DNA of 64,000 bases from Streptomyces sp. NBC_00620 (GTDB lineage: Bacteria; Actinomycetota; Actinomycetes; Streptomycetales; Streptomycetaceae): assembly GCF_026341825.1 (NCBI RefSeq), contig NZ_JAPENY010000002.1, forward strand, positions 744,001 to 808,000, in the 5' to 3' direction. How positions within the stretch are numbered: the stretch's first letter is position 1; every line of letters starts with the position of its first letter. Under the pieces are notes generated by a model. It saw only the letters and a program-made list of their open reading frames with translations. It was not told where the DNA came from and made no database searches. Positions 43,905 to 51,662 of this stretch are shown piece after piece. The position numbers were made by a program, and so were the translations under genes.

Positions 43905-44678
43905 TCAGGTTCCGGCGAGCGGCAGGGCGCTCCCGACGAGCTTGCCGTTGGCGGCGGCCTTGTCCAGGGCGTCGCGCAGCAGGTCCTCGCGGGGCTGGCG
44001 GCCGATCGAGCCGACCGGGGCCGCGAACAGGAGCACCTGCTGGTGCTTGTTGGCGGCGGCGCGCCAGCTGTCGGCGACCTGGAGCGCCTGGTGCGCCTGC
44101 CACCAGGCGACGGGCGAGCCGCCGCCGGTGCCCGGCTGGAGCACGGCGTGCAACTGGCCGGCGGCGAGCAGCACGGACCAGCCGTGCAGCACGGGCGGCA
44201 CCGAGTTGAGCTCGGTCACCGGCATGAAGCCCTGCTCGATGAGGAGGGGCAGGAAGTCGTCGCCGATGTCGGTCGAGCCGGGGCGCACGATGGGCCCGGT
44301 CGGTTCGACGACCAGCGCCGGGTGCAACTCGCCGTTGATCAGGATCAGTCCGCTGGTGACCCCGAGCACGGCCTGCTCGGGCCCGGCGCCGGCCGGCCCG
44401 CCCTCGGCGGTGATCGAGCGGACGGCGCCCTGGAGTTGCTCCTCGGTGACCTGGACGACCTGAGAGGGCAGGCAGGACGCGTGGGCGAAGGCTAGGACTG
44501 CGGTCTCGTCGCCGATGAACAGGACGGTGCTGGTGCGCTCCTGTTCCGAGTCGCCCTGGGTGCGGCAGGACGTGCAGTCGTAACTGCCCGGGGCGTTCTC
44601 TCCGGCGAGCAGCCGGTCGGCTTCTTCGTCGCCGATCTCGGCGCGTACGTCGTCGCTGACGTCGAGCATGCGCGGCAC
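43905..44678 (-). CDS. Conserved hypothetical protein (Streptomyces)
   Basis: 257 residues from GTG 44678, with GAGGAG well placed upstream. An N-terminal acidic helix (DVSDDVRAEIGDEEADRLL) is followed by a CTSC motif, which with a later Cys may bind metal. The rest is an alpha/beta protein (VLFIGDETAVLAFAHASC, then LILINGELHPALVVEPTG) with a helical C-terminus. I do not recognise the family. No membrane segment is evident. Confidence 0.72.
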   Translation of the reverse strand: MPRMLDVSDDVRAEIGDEEADRLLAGENAPGSYDCTSCRTQGDSEQERTSTVLFIGDETAVLAFAHASCLPSQVVQVTEEQLQGAVRSITAEGGPAGAGPEQAVLGVTSGLILINGELHPALVVEPTGPIVRPGSTDIGDDFLPLLIEQGFMPVTELNSVPPVLHGWSVLLAAGQLHAVLQPGTGGGSPVAWWQAHQALQVADSWRAAANKHQQVLLFAAPVGSIGRQPREDLLRDALDKAAANGKLVGSALPLAGT

Positions 44679-45082
44679 GGTGGCTCCTCGGGATGCGGTG
44701 CGTGGCGTCGCCGGGTGGCCCCCGGCTCATGAGCTGGGGGGTCCCCGGCTCATGAAGATGACAACGGGCGATCTGTGGCGGGAGTCACGCCCGGGAGCGA
44801 ACGGAATCGAACCATCCGGCGCGCAGGGTGAGGTCACCTGCGGAATTCGTCACTCCAAGCCAACTTCTGGGTGTACCAGGGAAGTTGGTTCGGTGAAGTG
44901 GGTCACAGATCGTCAGGGTGGCAGGTCGACAAATCAGGAAATCACCCAATGAAGTGGGTGGCCGAAAATCGACGATACCCTCGGTAACGGCTAACTGGCC
45001 TCGAATGACAAGGAGTTGGTTGATATAGGGCGACAAGCTCCATAGATTCCTCGACCGTGTGCAACGAGCACCGCTCGGGTAC
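44679..45082. other. Divergent intergenic region before the first Rpf-like gene
   Basis: No gene is supported in these ~400 bp. The stretch 44860-45030 is less GC-rich than its surroundings and includes several direct or inverted fragments (for example AAGTTGG, AAGTGGGT, CACCCAATG). It likely contains promoters for both divergent genes, including that of the long leader of the Rpf-like gene. I could not match it to a known riboswitch. Confidence 0.5.
44720..44755. repeat. Direct repeat CCCCGGCTCATGA upstream of the 257-residue hypothetical gene
   Basis: Copies start at 44720 and 44743. The first contains the 10-bp palindrome GCTCATGAGC. They sit 42-77 bp upstream of the minus-strand start at 44678 and could be a regulator site or a short duplication. 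Confidence 0.5.
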
Positions 45083-45196
45083 GTCCGCCGGCCGAACCAG
45101 CCAGCTCGCAGCACAGCCTCCGGCGGACGGGGCGGAGCGCGACAACCGCGTCAAACGCGCAGGGCGTCGCGCCCCGTCTTGGGGGACCCCGGGTCC
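45083..45196 (+). promoter_or_regulatory. Structured 5' leader of the Rpf-like gene
   Basis: GTCCGCCGG (45083-45091) pairs with CCGGCGGAC (45120-45128). GACGGGGCG..CGCGAC (45126-45143) pairs with GTCGCGCCCCGTC (45166-45178) and encloses a CGCGT/ACGCG hairpin (45147-45159). The two large stems share bases 45126-45128, so they cannot both form fully. A small GGACCC/GGGTCC element (45184-45196) follows, just before the GGAGAGGA ribosome site. This is the layout of a regulatory leader; the ligand or factor is unknown. Confidence 0.55.
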
Positions 45197-45211
45197 GTGG
45201 AGAGGAATTAC

Positions 45212-45886
45212 ATGTCCGCGTGTGCCGAGAACAACACTCATAAAGGTCGTACGACACGTACGGCTGCGGTCCTCGCCGGGGCGGCCCTGCTCGCCCCGCT
45301 CGGACTGCTCGCCGCGAGCGGCAACGCCGTCGCGGCCGACAGCGGAGTGTGGGACCGCATCGCCAAGTGCGAGAGCGGCGGAAACTGGCACATCAACACC
45401 GGCAACGGCTACTACGGAGGGCTCCAGTTCTCCGCAAGCACCTGGCGCGCGTACGGCGGTGGCGCCTATGCGGCAACCGCCGACAAGGCTTCCAAGGGCG
45501 CCCAGATAGCCGTCGCCACCAAGGTCCAGCGCGCACAGGGGTGGGGCGCGTGGCCCACCTGTTCGGCGCGGGCCGGAGCGTACGGAAGCGCGCCCGGATC
45601 CTCGGGCGCCGGGTCGGCCGGAGGCTCGGCCACCAAGAAGTCGACGCCCAAGTCGGCGCCGAAGTCGACACCCAAGTCGGCCCCGTCGAAGGCGCCCGAG
45701 CGCCCGGCGGACGACCACACGAACCGGAGTTCGTCCCGGGGCGACTACACCGTCCGCAGCGGTGACACGCTGAGCACCATCGCGGTGTCGCACGGGACCA
45801 CCTGGCGGAAGATCTACGCCGCCAACAAGGCAGTCATCGGCGGTGATCCCGACCTGATCCTGCCCGGGCAGCGGCTCGACCTCTGA
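45212..45886 (+). CDS. Secreted resuscitation-promoting-factor-like transglycosylase with LysM
   Basis: 224 residues from ATG 45212, with GGAGAGGAA upstream. Signal peptide: basic KGRTTRTAAV then a hydrophobic stretch ending near AVAAD (about residue 42). The Rpf domain follows: WDRIAKCESGGNWHINTGNG, with catalytic Glu54, and GGLQFSASTWRAYGG. A Ser/Lys/Pro linker (STPKSAPKSTPKS repeats) leads to a C-terminal LysM domain (YTVRSGDTLSTIAVSHGTTW). It cleaves peptidoglycan and is linked to spore germination in Streptomyces. The structured leader suggests post-transcriptional control. Confidence 0.93.
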   Translation: MSACAENNTHKGRTTRTAAVLAGAALLAPLGLLAASGNAVAADSGVWDRIAKCESGGNWHINTGNGYYGGLQFSASTWRAYGGGAYAATADKASKGAQIAVATKVQRAQGWGAWPTCSARAGAYGSAPGSSGAGSAGGSATKKSTPKSAPKSTPKSAPSKAPERPADDHTNRSSSRGDYTVRSGDTLSTIAVSHGTTWRKIYAANKAVIGGDPDLILPGQRLDL

Positions 45887-45920
45887 GCCCCGCCCGTCGC
45901 CCTTGAGAGAGGGGGTCCTG

Positions 45921-45942
45921 CCCGGTCGGTCCGCCGACCGGG
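45921..45942. terminator. Hairpin after the first Rpf-like gene
   Basis: CCCGGTCGG pairs with CCGACCGGG around TCCG, 34 bp after the stop. There is no T run. It may terminate or attenuate transcription before the second Rpf-like gene. Confidence 0.6.
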
Positions 45943-46007
45943 TGGGGCCCCGGCCGAGCCGGGCGCGGCTGGCCGGGCGCGCGTGGCGGGCTGCCTAGCG
46001 TGGGCCG

Positions 46008-46670
46008 ATGCATCCCACGCGGTTCCCATCGACCATGTCGGACAAGTGCGTTCGGTACGCGGCCGTGATCGCCGCCGCGCTGGCCGTGCTCGCCCCTTCC
46101 CGGGCGATGGCCGCGCCACCGCCACCGCTTCCCGGCCCTCAGGCGGCGCAGGTGCCGTACGACTGCGTCAAGGATCAGTGGCCCTGGGGCTGTCTCGCCG
46201 ACTGCGAGAGCAGCGGCCGCTGGGACGCGAACACCGGGAACGGCTTCTACGGCGGGCTGCAGTTCTGGCCGCCGACCTGGGAGGAGTACGGCGGCCTGAA
46301 GTACGCCGCGCGTGCCGATCTGGCCACGCGCGCGGAGCAGATCACCGTCGCCGAGGGGGTGTTGGCCGCCCAGGGGTGGGAGGCCTGGCCCGTCTGTGCC
46401 AAGAGGTACGGACTCCAGGGCCGCATGCATGTGGTGAAGCGTGGCGACACGCTCTCGTCGATTGCCCGCAAGTACCAGGTCAAGGGCGGCTGGCAGGCTC
46501 TCTACAAGGCCAACAAGCAGATGATCGGGGCCTATCCGGACCGGCTGAACGTGGGCACTCTGCTCGTCATCCCGAAGGGTTCGGGCGGCGCCCGGATCTC
46601 GGCCCCTGCCCTGTTCGGCCCGCCCCTGTCCCCCCTGGCCCCCGTGTCGCTTCGGCCGCCTCTCCGCTGA
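46008..46670 (+). CDS. Second secreted Rpf-like transglycosylase with LysM
   Basis: 220 residues from ATG 46008; ATG 46035 (MSDKCVRYAAV) would give a shorter signal peptide. The signal peptide ends near SRAMAAP. The Rpf domain has CLADCESSGRWDANTGNG, with the catalytic Glu, then GGLQFWPPTWEEYGG. The LysM repeat is HVVKRGDTLSSIARKYQV. The linker is much shorter than in the first copy. The last 104 bp (the Pro-rich tail) overlap the opposite-strand LivF-like gene. The tandem pair suggests partly redundant germination enzymes. Confidence 0.88.
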   Translation: MHPTRFPSTMSDKCVRYAAVIAAALAVLAPSRAMAAPPPPLPGPQAAQVPYDCVKDQWPWGCLADCESSGRWDANTGNGFYGGLQFWPPTWEEYGGLKYAARADLATRAEQITVAEGVLAAQGWEAWPVCAKRYGLQGRMHVVKRGDTLSSIARKYQVKGGWQALYKANKQMIGAYPDRLNVGTLLVIPKGSGGARISAPALFGPPLSPLAPVSLRPPLR

Positions 46671-47292
46671 ACACGACCGCGCCGCGGCGCAGTTCATGGA
46701 CGTACACCGTCCGCCCGGCCCTCTCCAGCAGGCCGGGCGGCAGCCGCTGTTCCGCGACCACCACGCACGCGTCGAGGCCGCCGAGCAGCTCGTACGTCCG
46801 TGCCGCGACCCTCGGTGACATGCCCTGCGCCGGCTCGTCGACGAGCACCACGCGCGCGCGTGCCAGCAGGGCGCGGGAGAGGGCGAGCATGCGCTGCTCC
46901 CCGCCGGAGAGAGTGCCGGCGCGGCGGGGGAGGAGGGGAAGGAGCTGGGGGTAGGCGTCGAGGGCGCCGGCGAAGTCGTTCTTGGGGGCGGCCAGTTCGA
47001 GGTTCTCGCGGACCGTGAGCGAGCCGAAGACGGCCCGGCGCTCCGGGACGAGGCACAGTCCGCGCCGGGCGCGTTCGTAGGCGGGCAGTCGGGTGACGTC
47101 CGCGCCGTCCCAGACGACGGCGCCGCCGGACAGGGGTACGTCCCCAGCGAGGGCGCGCAGCGCGGTCGTACGGCCGGAGCCGTTGCGGCCGAGCAGCACG
47201 GTGAGGCCGGGGCCGGGGGCGACGAGGGTCACGCCGTGCAGGGCCTCCAAGGGGCCGTAGCGCACGCGCGCGTGGCGCAGGGCGATGCTCAT
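46567..47292 (-). CDS. LivF-like branched-chain amino-acid ABC ATPase (Walker A Lys replaced by Arg)
   Basis: 241 residues. ABC features: Walker A LLGRNGSGRTTALRAL, where the invariant Lys is Arg (CGT codon); signature LSGGEQRMLALSRALL; Walker B RVVLVDEPAQGMSP. The H-loop position is AEQRLPPG. The sequence order matches LivF ATPases. ATG 47292 overlaps the stop of the fused LivHMG gene by 4 bp. The C-terminal ~35 residues are Gly/Arg/Pro-rich and overlap the Rpf-like gene. Activity with an Arg P-loop is doubtful, and the fused LivG domain may provide hydrolysis. Confidence 0.87.
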   Translation of the reverse strand: MSIALRHARVRYGPLEALHGVTLVAPGPGLTVLLGRNGSGRTTALRALAGDVPLSGGAVVWDGADVTRLPAYERARRGLCLVPERRAVFGSLTVRENLELAAPKNDFAGALDAYPQLLPLLPRRAGTLSGGEQRMLALSRALLARARVVLVDEPAQGMSPRVAARTYELLGGLDACVVVAEQRLPPGLLERAGRTVYVHELRRGAVVFSGEAAEATRGPGGTGAGRTGQGPRSGRRPNPSG

Positions 47293-50200
47293 CCGCCGGT
47301 CCCCGTCTCGAGTACGCGGTCGGCGGGCCCGGAGGTGACGATCCGCCCCGCGGCCATGACATGGACGGTATGGGCCAGGTCGGCGACCAGATCGAGATCG
47401 TGCTCCACGACGAGCAGGGCCATGCCGTCCGCGGCGAGGGCCCGCAACACGCGCGCGAGGGCGGCCACTTCACCGTTGTCGAGCCCCGCGGCAGGCTCGT
47501 CGAGCAGCAGCACCCGCGGACTTCCGGCGAGCGCCCGCGCCAGCTCGACGCGCCTGAGCGTCCCGGTCGGCAGCCCCGCCGCGGGCAGCGCCCGCACCGG
47601 CCCGTCGAGCCCGAACAGGCGCAACGCCCGCTCCACGGCCCCCGGATCGGGGATGCGTCCCTGCTCGGCGCCCACCCGCACGTTCTCGGCCACGGTCAAC
47701 GAGGGGAAAACCGCCAGCTGTTGAAAGGTCCGCGCGATCCCGAGGCGAGTACGGGCGTGCGCCGCCTGCCGGGTGATGTCACGCTCCCCGAGCAGTACCT
47801 GCCCGCGCGCCGGGCGCAGAGTCCCGGCGAGACAGTGGAAGAGGGTGCTCTTCCCCGCGCCGTTGGGACCCACGACGGCGGTGACCCGCCCGGGCCGGAC
47901 TTCGAGGTCGACTCCGTCGAGGGCGGTGAAACCCCCGTAGGTGACGTGCAGTCGGCGGGCGCGCAGGGTGGTGGGCTCCAGCGGGGGGTGCGAGCGGCGG
48001 GGTGCGGCCGGTGCCGCGCTCGCCGGGCCGGGCGGTGCCGTGGCGTCTCCGCGCGCTTGCGCGGGGCCTCCCGCCCGCACGGGATCGTCCTGTCGGCTCG
48101 GGGGCCGACCCGGATCCTGAGCGGACGTGCGGCTACGCGGTGGTGCGGAGTCGTCCCGTCGACTCCGGGGTTCACCCGCTTCCGAGCCGGGAGCCTCGCC
48201 CCGCGGCTGTGCCGCACTTCCCGGCTGTTCGGTGCCTCGCGTCGTCCCGTCGGTTCCGGGTTGTCCGGGGGTGTCGGGCGGCGTGGCGATGTGGCCGGGC
48301 CTTGCGGTGCTGGGGTGGTCGTGCCGGAGTTCACCGGGACTGCCGGCGGGGGTGTTGCCCTGCGGTTGTCCGGAGCCTGGCGCCTGCCCGCCGATGCCGG
48401 GTCGCCCGGCACTGCTGAGCGGCGCGGTATCGGGGGGCGGCTTGGCACCATGCCTCGAAGCTGTGTGGCTCGGCTCGGACAGGCCACCTTGCCTGCCCTG
48501 TTGCCCGGAGTGTCCCGCCCCCGAGGGGTCCCAACCGGCTGGACGGCGTCCGCGCTCGGGTAGCCCCGGCCCTCCCGGTGCGTGCCGCCTCGCGGATGTC
48601 ATCGCGGTGGCCTCCGCCGGTACCAGCTCCCTGGCCGTCCTCGGTCGCACCGGCCGCAGTTGGCGTCGTACGCGGGCCCCCAAGGGGGTGAGTGTCGCCC
48701 GGCGGCGCAGGCGCAGCCGGGAAGCGGCGGTGCGCAGGGCCTCGTACGGGCCCCCGGGGAAGCGGCCGACGAGGACGGCCAGTACGCCGATGAGGGCGGC
48801 CGCCACCCCGCCGCGCGCCCCCGCGTCGAGCCCGACGAGCAGGGCCGCGGCGGCGAGGGCGCCGAGCACGCTGTCGGCGCCGAGGACGACGACCGCCGCG
48901 AACCAGAGCAGGCCGCGGACGGGGTCGTAAGCCGTCGCGTCGAAAGCGCGCAGGCCCATGCCGAGCATGCCGCCGCCCAGCGCGGCCAGGGCGGCGCCCG
49001 CCACGAAGGCGGTCAGTTTCAGGGCCGGGACGCGGACTCCCGCCGCCGACGCGCCCGACTCGTGGTCGCGCATCGCGGCCAGGGCCCGGCCCGTGCGGCC
49101 GCGGCGCAGCACGCCGGCCGCCAGCAACGCGCAGGCCAGCAGGGCCAGTTCGAGCAGGTAGTACGCGCGGTCGCCGTCGAAGCCCGCCGGGCGGTCCAGG
49201 GACAGACCCGAGGTGGCGTACGGCTGGCTGAAGACGAAGCGGCTGACGCCGACGCCCACCGCGAAGGTGGCCAGGGCGAGGGCCAGACCGTGGCGGCTGA
49301 TGGCGGGCCAGCCGGTCAGGAGGCCGAGCGGGGCGACCAGGATCACCGCCACCGCGAGCGCGGCCAGTTCCGGGAGCCGCGGCAGGCCCGGGAAGCGGCC
49401 CGCCGCCAGCAGGGCCGTGAAGAGGGCGCCCAGACCCGCGTACGCCGCCTGCCCGAGCGAGATCTGGCCGCCGCGGCCGGTGACGACGACCAACGACAGC
49501 AGCACCACGCCCAGCGCCGGCACCTGCACCTGCACCGACGTATGCAGGTCCGAGCCCGCGAAGCCCAGCGGCAGGAGGAAGAGGACGACCGCCACGATCC
49601 ACGCCCCCGGTGGTGTCGCCACCCGGGCCGTCGCCGTGCGCGGGAGCGCGTCGCGGGTGCCGATGCCGGGGAGGACGAGGGCCGCGATCAGGAGCGCGAC
49701 GACGAACAGGTTCGCGCCGACCGCCTGGAGCAGCGGTTCACCCCAGCCGGACGGGTGCAGCCGCGTCAGCTGGCTCTGGGCGACCCCGATGCCCAGCGCC
49801 ACCACGACGGCCACCGGGAGGTTGCGCATCCGGGCGACCACGGCGACCGCGAGCACCTCCATGACGAGCAGGGGCATGCCGTACGGGTCGAGGCGCACGT
49901 AAGGGGCGAGGAGCACGCCCGTCAGACCGGCCGTGAACGAGCCGAACGCCCAGCCCGCCGCGGCCACCCGGTCGGCATCGATGCCGCCGAGCACGGCGAG
50001 CGAGCGGTCGTCGACGACGGCGCGCAGCTCCGTGCCGATGCGGGTCCAGCGCGTGACGGCACCGACCCCTACGGCCAGCGCGACGGCCACCGCCAGCTGC
50101 CCCCACGGATCCGCCGACACCAGCGTCGGCGCGTCCGCCCGTGCCCCGGTGCCCCACACCAGGGCGGCCCCGCCGACCAGCAGGACGAAGACGCCGATGG

Positions 50201-50507
50201 ACGCGACGAGCGTCTGCGCGGGGTCACTGCCGAGGACGGACAGCGGACGGAAGACGAAACGCTCCAGGGCCACGCCGATCGCCGGGGCCACAAGGAGCAG
50301 CGTCACCGCGGCGCCGAGCCACAGCGGCCAGCCCCATTCGACCGTGAACTGGCGCAGCAGATACGCGCACACCATCGCGATCGCGCCGTGCGCGAAGTTG
50401 AGTACGCCGGTCGCCCGGTGGGTGACGATCAGCCCGATCCCGGTCAGGGCGGCGGCGCTGCCGACCGAGAGACCGGCGAGGGTGAGGTCGTACGTCAGTG
50501 ACGCCAT
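47289..50507 (-). CDS. Fused LivH-LivM permease and LivG ATPase
   Basis: 1072 residues in one open frame from ATG 50507. Residues 1-290 are a LivH-like permease (LIVTHRATGVLNFAHGAIAM, and the EAA-like GTELRAVVDDRSLAVLGGID). Residues 300-590 are a LivM-like permease (GRGGQISLGQAAYAGLGAL, GRALAAMRDHESGASAAGV). Residues ~600-845 are a disordered Pro/Gly/Ser/Arg/Asp linker. Residues 846-1072 are a LivG ATPase: Walker A VGPNGAGKSTLF, Walker B VLLLDEPAAGLD, and a diverged signature LPTGTLRRVELARAL. It imports branched-chain or other hydrophobic amino acids with the binding protein encoded at 51637. The start is TGATG-coupled to the upstream small membrane protein. Confidence 0.9.
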   Translation of the reverse strand: MASLTYDLTLAGLSVGSAAALTGIGLIVTHRATGVLNFAHGAIAMVCAYLLRQFTVEWGWPLWLGAAVTLLLVAPAIGVALERFVFRPLSVLGSDPAQTLVASIGVFVLLVGGAALVWGTGARADAPTLVSADPWGQLAVAVALAVGVGAVTRWTRIGTELRAVVDDRSLAVLGGIDADRVAAAGWAFGSFTAGLTGVLLAPYVRLDPYGMPLLVMEVLAVAVVARMRNLPVAVVVALGIGVAQSQLTRLHPSGWGEPLLQAVGANLFVVALLIAALVLPGIGTRDALPRTATARVATPPGAWIVAVVLFLLPLGFAGSDLHTSVQVQVPALGVVLLSLVVVTGRGGQISLGQAAYAGLGALFTALLAAGRFPGLPRLPELAALAVAVILVAPLGLLTGWPAISRHGLALALATFAVGVGVSRFVFSQPYATSGLSLDRPAGFDGDRAYYLLELALLACALLAAGVLRRGRTGRALAAMRDHESGASAAGVRVPALKLTAFVAGAALAALGGGMLGMGLRAFDATAYDPVRGLLWFAAVVVLGADSVLGALAAAALLVGLDAGARGGVAAALIGVLAVLVGRFPGGPYEALRTAASRLRLRRRATLTPLGARVRRQLRPVRPRTARELVPAEATAMTSARRHAPGGPGLPERGRRPAGWDPSGAGHSGQQGRQGGLSEPSHTASRHGAKPPPDTAPLSSAGRPGIGGQAPGSGQPQGNTPAGSPGELRHDHPSTARPGHIATPPDTPGQPGTDGTTRGTEQPGSAAQPRGEAPGSEAGEPRSRRDDSAPPRSRTSAQDPGRPPSRQDDPVRAGGPAQARGDATAPPGPASAAPAAPRRSHPPLEPTTLRARRLHVTYGGFTALDGVDLEVRPGRVTAVVGPNGAGKSTLFHCLAGTLRPARGQVLLGERDITRQAAHARTRLGIARTFQQLAVFPSLTVAENVRVGAEQGRIPDPGAVERALRLFGLDGPVRALPAAGLPTGTLRRVELARALAGSPRVLLLDEPAAGLDNGEVAALARVLRALAADGMALLVVEHDLDLVADLAHTVHVMAAGRIVTSGPADRVLETGTGG

Positions 50508-51004
50508 CAGTCGTCCGGATCGGCGGCGGACGGCTCGCAGATCGGGCAGGGCCCCAGTTCCCCGCTCGCCAGCAGCAGCGAGTCCACCGGCACGGCCTCC
50601 GCCTTCCCGGCGACCAGCGGGCAGTCCGCGCGATGCCACAACGTGCCGCCCGGCACCGTCAGCAGCTCGCCGCTGACGGCGACGGGCACGGCCGCGGCCT
50701 GCCCGGACTCGTCCACGTCGGCGGGCTCCGCCGCGACGAGGAGCCCGTACAGCTCCTCCACGCGCGCCGCCGCCAGTGCGTTCCTGCCATGGGTGAGCAG
50801 TACCGCGCCCGCGATGATCAGCGCGGCGCCGGGAACCGTGCACGACGCGAGAAACGGCAGCTGCCGCTCCGCGTAGCGCTCGCCCGAGATGCCGTACCAG
50901 CCGATCACGCACAACACCGCTCCCGCGGCGAGCGCGGCCCACCCCGCCCACAGGACGGGGTGCACAGTCCGCAGTCGAGCTGTCCGCATCCGGGGCTCCA
51001 GCAC
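50507..51004 (-). CDS. Small membrane protein with Cys/His C-terminal motif
   Basis: 165 residues. Two hydrophobic segments (VLWAGWAALAAGAVLCVIGW and CTVPGAALIIAGAVLLTHG) are followed by a ~90-residue domain. It ends with HRADCPLVAGK and GPCPIC, a possible zinc site of one His and three Cys. The stop overlaps the fused Liv gene start (TGATG), so it is coupled to the transporter. A regulatory or sensory role for the transporter is possible; no family name is certain. Confidence 0.75.
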   Translation of the reverse strand: MLEPRMRTARLRTVHPVLWAGWAALAAGAVLCVIGWYGISGERYAERQLPFLASCTVPGAALIIAGAVLLTHGRNALAAARVEELYGLLVAAEPADVDESGQAAAVPVAVSGELLTVPGGTLWHRADCPLVAGKAEAVPVDSLLLASGELGPCPICEPSAADPDD

Positions 51005-51113
51005 GTCGTGTGTTTGGTCCGTTGACTGTCCATGTCAGCCAATGGCTTGCACTATGCCTTCTGCAAGCTGACCCTGAAAGCACCGGGCGCACCTGGGCCC
51101 GGTCCGACACCCG

Positions 51114-51662
51114 GTGGTGAGCCAGATGGTTCTCGGGACAGACCTCAGGCGGGGGAACGGCCGGGGGGTGGCGGCAGCGGTGGTCCTGTTCCTCGCCGCG
51201 GCCCTCACGGCGTGCAGCGACGAGAGCGGCGGCGGTGACACAAACCCGCCCACCCCCTCCGTGGAGCAGTCCACCAGCGCGGAGCCCAGCCCCACGGCTC
51301 CGGCCGATCCCGCGGCGGCCGAGCAGGAGATCAAGGAGAACTGGGAGAAGTTCTTCGACCCTGCCGTCGCACAGAAGGACAAGACGGCCGTCCTGGAGAA
51401 CGGCGACCAGATGACCGAGGTCCTGGAAGGATTCAGCGGCGATCAGCGCGGCCAGCAGGTGAAGGCCGTCGTCGAGAAGGTCGAGTTCACCTCGCCGACC
51501 GACGCGAACGTGACGTACTCGCTGCTCCTGCAGGGCGCGACCGCGCTGCCGGGCGCCTCTGGAACGGCGGTCGAGCAGGACGGCACCTGGAAGGTGTCCG
51601 TGAAGACGCTCTGCGCACTGGTGACACTGAGCGGCAATGCGTCGCCGGGCCCGGGCTGCTGA
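51114..51662 (+). CDS. MTB12-like lipoprotein
   Basis: 182 residues; start GTG 51114 or ATG 51126. The signal ends in lipobox LTAC (hydrophobic VAAAVVLFLAAA). A Thr/Pro/Ser/Glu linker is followed by a domain of ~100 residues (EIKENWEKFFDPAVAQKDKT, then TYSLLLQGATALPG) resembling the low-molecular-weight antigen MTB12 fold, which is NTF2-like. It should be an extracytoplasmic lipoprotein. It overlaps the substrate-binding protein gene by 26 bp and may belong to the transport complex. Confidence 0.78.
   Translation: MVSQMVLGTDLRRGNGRGVAAAVVLFLAAALTACSDESGGGDTNPPTPSVEQSTSAEPSPTAPADPAAAEQEIKENWEKFFDPAVAQKDKTAVLENGDQMTEVLEGFSGDQRGQQVKAVVEKVEFTSPTDANVTYSLLLQGATALPGASGTAVEQDGTWKVSVKTLCALVTLSGNASPGPGC

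Noticed and set aside
44803..44813. Possible tRNA T-arm on the minus strand (GGAATCGAACC)
   Set aside because: The flanks do not give a 7-bp acceptor stem, D-arm or anticodon arm at tRNA spacing.
44679..45211. c-di-AMP (ydaO) riboswitch before the Rpf-like gene
   Set aside because: The conserved GGGGTGAAT-like and CCGTCAGCTAACC-like segments were not found; a lone GGCTAAC at 44989-44995 is not enough.
48602..48604. Separate LivG gene starting at an internal ATG on the minus strand
   Set aside because: There is no stop codon between the permease and ATPase parts; one continuous frame is simpler, though an internal start cannot be excluded.
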